64,000 bases of DNA from Thozetella sp. PMI_491 (lineage: Eukaryota; Ascomycota; Sordariomycetes; Chaetosphaeriales; Chaetosphaeriaceae): NCBI GenBank assembly GCA_021432635.1, contig MU270020.1, positions 186,001-250,000 of the forward strand, written 5' to 3'. The translations under genes were made by a program, and so were the position numbers. The first letter of the stretch is position 1. Every line of letters starts with the position of its first letter. Under the pieces are notes generated by a model. That model was not told where the DNA came from. It ran no database searches and saw only the letters and a program-made list of their open reading frames with translations. Positions 56,450-64,000 of this stretch are shown here, in pieces.

Positions 56450-57569
56450 ATGCCGCCTCCAGTGGTGCACCACTTCCGCACCCACTGGTTCACCACCCTA
56501 CCAAAACCCACTGTCAGCTTCGCCGGGCAGACTGTGATCGTCACCGGATCCAACACCGGCCTAGGACTCGAGGCAGCGCGGCAGATCGTCGGCCTTCAGG
56601 CCTCCCGAGTGATCCTGGCCGTGCGCAGCATCCCCAGAGGCGAGGCGGCCGCCAAATCGATTCGGGAGTCCACAGGGGCCACATCTGCTATCATCGAGCC
56701 GTGGGAGCTAGATCTGGAGAGCTACAGCTCAGTCAAGGCGTTCGCTGCCCGTGCTTCTACCTTGGACCGCCTAGATGTCGTGGTGGAAAACGCAGGGATA
56801 CTGACTCATACGTTCTCCGTGGCGGAAGATAACGAGAGGACCATCACTGTGAACTATATCAGCACAATGTTGCTGGGGCTGCTGTTGTTACCGAAGCTCC
56901 GCGAGACCGCGGTCAAGCACGACAAGGACGTCGTTCTCACAGTCGTGGGCAGTTTCATGCACTGGCTGACAGGCTTCCCCGAGGGAAAGGCAGACGATAT
57001 ACTCGCCGCCACTGCCGACGAGTCAAAGGCAAACATGAACGAAAGGTGTGCATCTCGGCCAGGCGCACGAAGCAAGAAGCTGTGCGCTGACCCTTAGCAA
57101 CAGATACTCTACGTCCAAGCTGATGGAGCTGCTCTCAGTACGCGAACTCGCCAACCAAATCACCAAATCAGACAAGCAGGGAAACGTGATCGTGTCTTGC
57201 GTGACCCCTGGCTCCGTGCACTCAGAACTCAACCGGGAGGCCACGGGAGTCATAGCTGCTGTGCGTGGGTATGCGTTCCGCAAGCTCATCGCCCGCACGC
57301 CGGAGGAGGGCTCGCGGACACTCGTCCACGCAGCCGGTGGCGGGCGAGAGACCCACGGACAGTATCTCGATAACTGCAAGGTGGCTGAGTAGGTGTTTCC
57401 CGCATGTTCTCGTCCTTTTACCCCCGAACTCTGCTGACGCTCGAGCAGGCCCAAACTTATGTCTGACTTTGTGCGGAGCAAAAACGGCGAGGAAACGCAG
57501 AAGAAATTGTGGGAGCAGCTCTTGGCAAAGCTAGAAACCATTGAGCCTGGCATCAGCCAGAACATTTAG
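56450..57569 (+). CDS. Short-chain dehydrogenase/reductase
   Basis: Exons 56450-57045, 57104-57388 and 57449-57569 give 333 residues. Classical SDR features: TVIVTGSNTGLGLEAARQ (TGxxxGxG cofactor loop), WELDLESYSSVKAF (adenine-pocket Asp), VVENAGILTHTF (NAG, with VEN in place of the usual NNAG), VGSFMHW (catalytic Ser region) and Y-x3-K in RYSTSKLME, created by the first splice. The length and HWFTTLPKP leader match the retinol-dehydrogenase/WW-oxidoreductase-like subgroup frequent in fungi. NADP(H)-dependent oxidoreductase of unknown substrate. Confidence 0.92.
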
Positions 57570-57592
57570 CTCAGGTGTGATCAACAGGGCGC

Positions 57593-57663
57593 ATTGTAAC
57601 ATTAAGGCCGGGGGTTAGCCGCCGCATCTCAGTTTGTGTATTGCGTCGGAGCAGAGCAATTGT
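57593..57663 (+). repeat. Diverged direct repeat, copy A
   Basis: About 71 nt sharing the identical core GGGGTTAGCCGCCGCAT with copy B at 58406-58476; differences outside the core are mostly transitions. Confidence 0.5.
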
Positions 57664-58405
57664 ATTCTATAAGGAAGACTTTACGAGCCATGGACACCAT
57701 GAGCAGAGTACCGAGGGGTTGATTCACTAAATCGCCATCAACGTCGCCCAGATCGCGTCTAGGAGGCCTAATTCCGTTCTTGATCATGAGATTATCGATG
57801 CCTTGGCCTATCAAATGAATTCAATCATTTGAAGGAAGACCTGTCTCCTATTGTCGAATTATTTGGGAAGAAACTCAAATAACCAGCACTAAGGAAGCGT
57901 TTGGACCCCAACTATATCGAAGAAAAAACCTCGACGAACTACTGACAAACACCCAAGATGCCACTTAGGTACGAAAGTAGACAATGGGACTTGCCTTTGT
58001 ACATTATGGCACGCTTATTGGATGTCAAGAGTGGGCAGCTCAAGTCAGTCATCTCGCATATGCCCTGTATCACACCGAAAATACATATACTTCTTTTACC
58101 GGCTTAAATAGGTGGCTAGCTGGCTAGCGTAGCCCGCTCGGCAAGCTAGCTGCTCCCACACGGTTTAAAGAAGGAAGGTCCAATTTTGGGGTTTCCTCCC
58201 CAGTATGTTAGTTATCGCCTAATTATCACTACCTCAGTTTTAAATTGTCCGTACAGCCTATGTGGCCAGACACATCCCTTTCAGCCCCACAGGGCCGTGG
58301 CGTACAGTACTGTAGGGATAGGCGCGTAGCCCATTTGTGAACCCGGTAATTATCAGCCAAAGAAGGACGGGGAAGCGTCCAGACCTGTTCGACCTGACAT
58401 CCTAC

Positions 58406-58476
58406 AGTGTAGCATGCAGGCCAGGGGTTAGCCGCCGCATTTTGGCTGGTGTGTCGCGTGGGAGCAAAGAGATTGT
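58406..58476 (+). repeat. Diverged direct repeat, copy B
   Basis: Partner of copy A, 813 nt downstream in the same orientation. Confidence 0.5.
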
Positions 58477-58806
58477 TCGAGGTAATTAATTTCGAGGCTG
58501 ACCTGTAATTTTAGTGCGGTGGGCATGTGACTTTAATGCGGTCACCTGCACGGGAGGGACGAGCCGTTGGAGATCACACTACGACGTCGATGGGCAACCA
58601 ACCGTTGCTAGGCAACCCGAACTTATGCCTGACCTCATTAGCCCCCAACGCTTTCCTTCGCTCCTCTTACGGGATCTGGCCAAAAAAAAAGAGATACGAT
58701 GCCGTCTTGCAATTTTCCGGGTGAAAAGATGCGACCGGGAGAGAGGCGTACAAGGAGCAGAGGCAATTGAATTTTGGGAAGCATCACAGAAGCAATAAAA
58801 TGATCG

Positions 58807-58844
58807 CCAGTGTGACTGTGCCAGTGTGACTGTGCCAGTGTGAC
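58807..58844 (+). repeat. 14-nt tandem repeat, 2.7 copies
   Basis: Unit CCAGTGTGACTGTG, exact in all copies, so a recent or unstable expansion. Confidence 0.75.
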
Positions 58845-60599
58845 CAGAGGCTGCATGCCATCATCTCACCCCAGCCAGGCCCCCCCCGAAAATTTGACAG
58901 AAGAAAAACGGTCAGACGGCCACCCACCCGACAGACAGGTCAGCCCGAGAACCGGCTGGCGGCGCGGGCCTGCAAGCCCTGTCTCCGCCAAGGCCCCCCA
59001 CACCAGCTGGTCGGCCACTGCCAAATGTCCAGGGTGGCCTGAGGGGGGGGGGCCATCAGAGGACGAGAGGATGAGGAGGCGAGAGCCACCAAACGTCACG
59101 AAGCGAAGCGAGGGCGGATTCGCGGACGGCGGTTCTGGGTCTCCGCGATTCGCCCTGGTGGCCTTGGTAGGAGTGGGACGGCGCCAGCCTGTCACAGCCA
59201 CGGAAGAAGGCAGTCTTGCGGTATTGGGCGAGACTAAGGAGCATCCCTCCACCCGTGGAACCAGATGGGCAAGCCGATGCCCCCTTCTAGAGTCGCCATG
59301 CAGCCTTGTTTTGCAGCATCTCGTGCACGATTCGTCGGGCGCGGTGCGTCGACGCGTCGCCTCTAGGAGGAAAAAAAAAAAGTCTCAGCAGGAAGCAGCC
59401 GAGAGAGGCAACGACGGGCAGGACGGAAAGCCCGAGGGGGTGCGAAGAGGACAGACAATCCTGGAGAGTGTCTCGGGTGGTCTCGACGCTGCTCGGGCTC
59501 CATTGGGCGCCATCGTCCACTTTGACAGGCCTGCTAGCTTCCCCTCCTTTTGTCGTTCGCCTGCCGCGCCCCTCAGGTCATGGAGTCATCACACCGGTTC
59601 CGCGGACAGGGGACCCAGGGTTGACTCCTGAAGATCCGTTTGGCCAATCGCCCGGAACAGAAGCGAGGCCTCGTAGGCTCGTATCTATTCGGAGAGGACG
59701 AGAGACAGGAGAGCAGAAAAAGAGATATGCCGGGCGCTATCAAACGGGTTGGCTGAGATTGTTCCTACTGACGGACTGTATAATTCACGGCAATTCTTTC
59801 CGCGCGGCCCATCGCTTGCCAATCGGCCGTCGCCCTTCCACTCCCCGCCCCCCCTTCCAATTCTCTTCTAGGGTGTCCGGGCTGCATCTGCAGCGGTTCG
59901 CACTGGGTTGGGCCGGGGTGGCCCGCCAGCACACGCACCAATACACTAGCAAACACACACGACGAACACCGCCCAGCGCCCACGACGGCCCTAGCAGGCT
60001 CGGCCGTGCGCCGCTCCAATTATTACCCCACCATCCCCAAAGTAAACACCAGACCCCTGTTTGCTAACCACCAATTTTCTCACCCAAAAAGCTGGCTCCA
60101 TCCACCGGCCACCAGAGGCAGCCCTCTTTTTCTGCAAAAACACATGCAAATTCTGACGACAACCGCTTGGCTTCCGGCATTGAAGCTACCCACACGTATT
60201 CTCACAAGCGCTTTGTGAGGACGACGAGAACGACCACTGTAGGGGTCGAGAGCTTTTGTTTTTTTTGTATTTTCCTTCCGCTGCTTGCTTTTTCTCTGCA
60301 TCTGGGCGTTGGGTGTTTTGTTTCCTTTCGCTTCGCTGTTCGGTGAGCCCCCCCCCCTCTCACATCTCCTAACCTCTAGACGAGCGGCAGTGCCCTCAAG
60401 ACTCCTGAATGCTCATACCCGACCGGCAGCTTTTCTTTTACGACCGTAACGACTCTTCATGGCCCCTTTGAGATACCTCTAGATTTCGCTTCCTAATACC
60501 ACCACCCTCTCTCTGCATCTCACGACGTCACGAAACCACCAGGACACTGCCACGACACCTCGGCCGGCCGGCTTCTGAGCTTGCCAACCGCGGTCGACA

Positions 60600-62723
60600 A
60601 TGAGCGGTCCTCCGCCACCGCCTCCGCCACCGCACGGGGAGAACCCCAAGACGACAGCAGGCGGCGGGCCAAACTTGCCGTCGGGCAAATACGACATCTT
60701 CATCATCCCGGAGCACTCAGCCGGCTCAGGTTTCCTGTACCTCCCCTCCCTGAAGCCACAATGGAACAGCTTCATTGCCGGCGTGGCCTGCACATTGGCA
60801 GTGGTGGTCATGGGGAACAGCTTGGCACCGGCTTTACGGGCATGGTGGGCAAGCTTCCAGGGGATCGGAAACATGGGCGTCTTCCTGCTGATGGTGGCCA
60901 TCGGCCTGGGGGCCTGGTCCTTGGGTCGGCAAGGGGTGGACGGACCAGGCGGGTCAACCCCAGGCTCAGGACAAACCCCTAGAGGTGGTGGCTCGGACTG
61001 GAGCGCAGGCGGCGGCTTCGGAGGCGCCAACGGCAATGCCCAGCCGCCCCCGAACGCGGGACCGCCGCCGCATCAGCATGCGCCGCCGCCACCCCCACCA
61101 CCACCACCACCGCAGCCGGAGACACCGCGACCTGAGCGGCCCCAGCCCTCGTGGCAGTCCGGGCAGACGAGAGCAGAGACTCCCAAGACGAGTGCCCCAC
61201 CGAAGCCAGATCCTCCTAAAGCAGATACTCCAAAGGGCGCCTGGGAGAAGGCAAGAGAAGAGACGCGGCGTAGGGAAGAAGAACGCAAAGCCAAGGAAGC
61301 AGAGCAGAAGCGACGAGAGGAAGCAGCGCGCCGGCTTCGGGAGCTCCGCGAGAGGGAGGCTCGGGAGCGGGAGGCCCGGGAGAAAGATGCGCGGGAGCGC
61401 AAGGTGAGAGAGGAGGCCGAGGCCAGGGCGCGGAGAGAAAAGGAGGCGCAAGAGAAGGCGAGGTTAGAGAAGGAGGTCCGGGAGAAGCTGGAGAAGGAGC
61501 TGCAAGAGAAGAGCCTCAAGGAGGCTCGGGAAAAGCTGGAGAGGGAGATGCACGAGAAGACGCTCCGGGAGGCCCGCGAGCGCGAGGCCCGGGAGCGGGA
61601 AGAGCGGCTGAAGAAGGAGCAGGAAGACAGCCGCAAGGGAAGTACGTACGCCTACTCCGCGGTCGGCGAGAAGACGAACATGTGGCCGAACGGCAAGCCG
61701 CCTGCAGCGTCGTCTCAGCCGGCCCCCCCAGCAGTCGCCTCCAGGACGGCTCCCCCTCCCGCAGCGTCCAGTACTAAACCGCCACCGCAACCCACAGCCA
61801 AGACTTATGTAGATACCGAGGAAGACGCCTATTCCTTCCGCCCTTACGACAAGCCCAAGAAGCCGCCGGTCCGGAAGAAGTCCGTATCGGACTTCTCCGA
61901 GACCTCTTGGGCCCCCTCGGCGTCCACCGCGCGGACGAGCCCCCCGCCCTCGGTCCGGAGCCCGTACACCACCAGCGATCCCCAAAAGATCGTCATCCGG
62001 GCGGTGTACGGCTTCCTGAACCAGTTCTCCAAGACGCCGGCCTCGCAGCTGGTGTCGGGCGTGGGTACCGTCACCGACGGCCTGATCCTGCGCATTACGA
62101 GTGCGGGGCTCTTCGTCGACGACGACGTCCGCGGGGTGGCGCAGCGCGAGTGGGACGTCAAGGCTTGGACCCTCAAGCTGATCGAGGTATGGTGCCCCAC
62201 GCATGTATTGGCTTCTGCGTCTGCTTCTGCTCCCGGTGCGGCCCCTGCGAATCACCCGTTCTTCAAATCGATGCCCGGCATGGCGCGCAGCCGCGCCGCC
62301 GAGAGGAACGTCCCCAAGACGTTCACGGGCGACGACGCCGTCGCCTACCTCGACGAGCTGGGCAGCGCCTGCGAGGGCGGCTGCCGCCTCGGTGCCGCCT
62401 CCAAATCCTCTGGTTCTTCTGCTGCGTCCTCCTCGTTTGCTTCTGCGCGCTCGTCTGCTGCTGCTTCTTCCGTCTCGGACAACTCTAACGCCACTGATAA
62501 GACCGGCGAGTGGACGGCCAAAGGCCTCCACCTCATGCGCGCCACCATCCGGGACCAGGAAGGGAAGAGATACCTGTTTGTCATTGGGGAGGAGGAGAGT
62601 TGGAAGATCGCCAAGGGCCTGCAGACCCTGCGCGGCGGTACCCAGGTCCGCGCCCTAGGTGTCTCGAGCTTCAGCGCCATCGAGACGAAGAACATCCTGG
62701 AGACTCTTGGCTGGGGAGGTTAG
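60600..62723 (+). CDS. Proline-rich membrane protein with long charged coiled coil, function unknown
   Basis: Intronless, 707 residues; family not recognised. A poly-Pro start is followed by GKYDIFIIPEHSAGSGFLYLPSLKP, then two membrane helices (about residues 57-78 and 92-109). A Pro/Gly-rich stretch leads to a highly charged Arg/Glu/Lys coiled coil (about 205-345), another disordered Pro/Ser region, and a folded C-terminal part from about residue 460 (KIVIRAVYGFLNQFSKTPASQL...). That part is split by a Ser/Ala-rich low-complexity insert (about 600-630) before GEWTAKGLHLMRATIRDQEGKRYLFVIGEEE. Layout suggests a membrane-anchored scaffold or tether. The intact reading through low-complexity sequence argues the gene is real. 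Confidence 0.8.
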   Translation: MSGPPPPPPPPHGENPKTTAGGGPNLPSGKYDIFIIPEHSAGSGFLYLPSLKPQWNSFIAGVACTLAVVVMGNSLAPALRAWWASFQGIGNMGVFLLMVAIGLGAWSLGRQGVDGPGGSTPGSGQTPRGGGSDWSAGGGFGGANGNAQPPPNAGPPPHQHAPPPPPPPPPPQPETPRPERPQPSWQSGQTRAETPKTSAPPKPDPPKADTPKGAWEKAREETRRREEERKAKEAEQKRREEAARRLRELREREAREREAREKDARERKVREEAEARARREKEAQEKARLEKEVREKLEKELQEKSLKEAREKLEREMHEKTLREAREREAREREERLKKEQEDSRKGSTYAYSAVGEKTNMWPNGKPPAASSQPAPPAVASRTAPPPAASSTKPPPQPTAKTYVDTEEDAYSFRPYDKPKKPPVRKKSVSDFSETSWAPSASTARTSPPPSVRSPYTTSDPQKIVIRAVYGFLNQFSKTPASQLVSGVGTVTDGLILRITSAGLFVDDDVRGVAQREWDVKAWTLKLIEVWCPTHVLASASASAPGAAPANHPFFKSMPGMARSRAAERNVPKTFTGDDAVAYLDELGSACEGGCRLGAASKSSGSSAASSSFASARSSAAASSVSDNSNATDKTGEWTAKGLHLMRATIRDQEGKRYLFVIGEEESWKIAKGLQTLRGGTQVRALGVSSFSAIETKNILETLGWGG

Positions 62724-63618
62724 ACCGCCAAACGAATCCCCACCCCTTGTCATTCGTCAACAGAGCTCCCCCTTTCCGCCTTGTCCGCACCTCGATACTG
62801 GGTCGCCACCGCCGGGCGAGGCCCCAACTTCAGTTCAGTCAGTACATACCTATTCACGCCCCCATCGTGTGGTCGATGTCCCCCCTCCCCCCTTTTCATT
62901 CCCCTATGATGCCGGTTGGAAGGACACGAGCAAAGCTATTCGACAAAAGCGCGGGGGAGATGGATGTTTATAGCACAAAAGTTGCGTCGGCATGGAGACG
63001 AGCGGTCTCCCTGGAATGGAGGAATAAATGGACCTGTATCTAGATTGCATTTCTGAGACTCATGTCAACCCCCCTATACACCCCTCCGTAGCAGACGGAC
63101 ACGGCCGCTGTGCCACATCTACATTCCAGCGGCCCGCCCAGGTTGGGAAAAATACAGTCTTTAATCCCCAGAACTCGCCGTTCCCGTTTCCCCCGAAAGC
63201 GAAGATGTTGCCTTGTTTCTCATTTCCCCACAACTGTTCGCAGGCCCTGCCATAAGGGGTCTCATTGTTTTAGGCTTCGAGCAATCAGTGAGGTGGTTTT
63301 AGAACTAGAAGTCATAGGCCATAAAATCTATATAGTCGAAATTCAACCACCCCCGTAGCCTTGTGCGCCTCCCCACAATACCAACAACCCACCCTGCCTT
63401 TTCTACGTGTGATCACTTCTCCTATGCCTCTTCCTCGCTAATATATCAATACCCTTGAGGTCTGTTTCTGCCACATACGACCACAGCCACTGTAGAATTC
63501 GGGATCCCGTCCGCTCTCCCCTAGACAAGCCGGTGAGCGCCAGACTAGTAGCTGGGTCGGAGACGACCAGCGAAGCCCTGGTGTTGTATGTTTTTTTGTT
63601 CTTTTTGCCCTTTGTTTT
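62724..63618. other. Convergent 3' flanks, no gene recognised
   Basis: Short overlapping frames only. Confidence 0.5.
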
Positions 63619-64000
63619 TTATACCTCAGATTCCTTCGCTATAGAAGACAAGGCGCCGTCCCCATGCCTGTAGACCAGTCGATTAGTCCTTACTACTCGA
63701 GGCGATAGAGCTTACCTAGGCAAGGCTCGTTTCAACACTTTCCAAGGCAGTTGCCAATCACCTTTACCGACACCACTTCCGGTCGTCAATGCGTCATCCT
63801 CCACGTCATATTCATCTTCGTAGCCCCCATAACCTCTTAGTGGCGTTGATAATGATCTGTTACGGTGCTCAGTCTTGGCTGCATTTTTGCAAGCAAGGTC
63901 AGTATAAGTCATGAAAGTGAATCAGGTAGAGAATTGTGGCTCACGATCGGAGAGCTTCCATCTCCCACGTAATTGCGGTGCCCAAGGGTCGCCATCGCCC
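63619..64000 (-). CDS. 3' part of an unidentified gene cut by the right edge
   Basis: Three consistent exons (64000-63945 partial, 63878-63716, 63667-63619; introns 66 and 48 nt) keep one frame. They encode DPWAPQLRGRWKLSD, then KTEHRNRSLSTPLRGYGGYE, an acidic DEYDVEDD, KGDWQLPWKVLKRALPR and a short tail ending IAKESEV. The second intron has a good branch site (ACTAATC). I do not recognise the family; the 5' part lies outside the window. Confidence 0.6.

Larger units (their letters stand above)
57570..60599. other. 3-kb gene-poor stretch with degenerate repeats
   Basis: No gene I can support. It carries a diverged direct duplication (57593-57663 and 58406-58476), a 14-nt tandem repeat (58807-58844), and from about 59500 a CT-rich promoter or leader for the gene at 60600. 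Two overlapping frames of 264 and 254 codons (58840-60067) are discussed as rejected. Confidence 0.5.

Noticed and set aside
57629-57814. 61-codon minus-strand frame
   Set aside because: It reads like a protein fragment in places but has no recognisable family and overlaps the diverged repeat; too short to call even as a pseudogene.
58840-60067. Two long overlapping plus-strand frames (264 and 254 codons)
   Set aside because: They overlap in different frames, are low-complexity and basic, have no domain and no splice-consistent extension, and fall in what looks like promoter or leader sequence of the gene at 60600.
61464-62531. 355-codon minus-strand frame
   Set aside because: Antisense shadow of the coiled-coil protein gene; Arg/Gly-rich translation without domain.

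Overview
The window is nuclear DNA from a filamentous ascomycete (Pezizomycotina, probably a Sordariomycete). The evidence is many short introns (about 44-125 nt) with GT/AG borders and CTNAC-type branch sites, a Zn(2)Cys(6) regulator, a CFEM membrane protein, GH115 and GMC enzymes, and clear fungal orthologues of ERG24, VAM7, BIM1/EB1, MRL1 and AMS1. The species call is inference. I rebuilt the genes exon by exon; exon coordinates are in the entries.

Region 1 (about 1.4-25.3 kb) looks like an accessory, probably catabolic, gene cluster. In order: an isocitrate lyase/PEP-mutase family lyase, a cupin, a 2-oxoglutarate/Fe(II) oxygenase, a large Arg/Ser-rich protein of unknown function, an MFS permease, a class II aldolase, a Zn(2)Cys(6) transcription factor, an NmrA-type NAD(P)-binding protein, a second cupin, an amidase, a second MFS permease and a second 2OG oxygenase. 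There is no PKS, NRPS, terpene cyclase or P450. Uptake plus hydrolysis, oxygenation and C-C cleavage of an unidentified substrate is the simplest reading. Five exact copies of the palindrome CCGA-N4-TCGG occur in the promoters of this block, and I saw none elsewhere by eye. They are candidate operators for the embedded regulator. A 397-bp TA-flanked inverted-repeat element lies in the amidase promoter.

Region 2 (about 27-40.4 kb) is a carbohydrate block: GH38 alpha-mannosidase, an MFS permease, GH115 alpha-glucuronidase and a secreted GMC oxidoreductase.

Region 3 (about 41.4-64 kb) looks like conserved chromosome core: an F-box protein, a CFEM-type membrane protein, an MRL1-like receptor, sterol C-14 reductase, an EB1 microtubule plus-end protein, the VAM7 SNARE, a bZIP/DUF3425 regulator, an SDR, a large proline-rich membrane/coiled-coil protein and the 3' part of a gene that runs off the right edge. 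Gene-poor stretches, including 3 kb at 57.6-60.6 kb, carry short repeats and degenerate duplications. I found no CRISPR array, rRNA or convincing tRNA.
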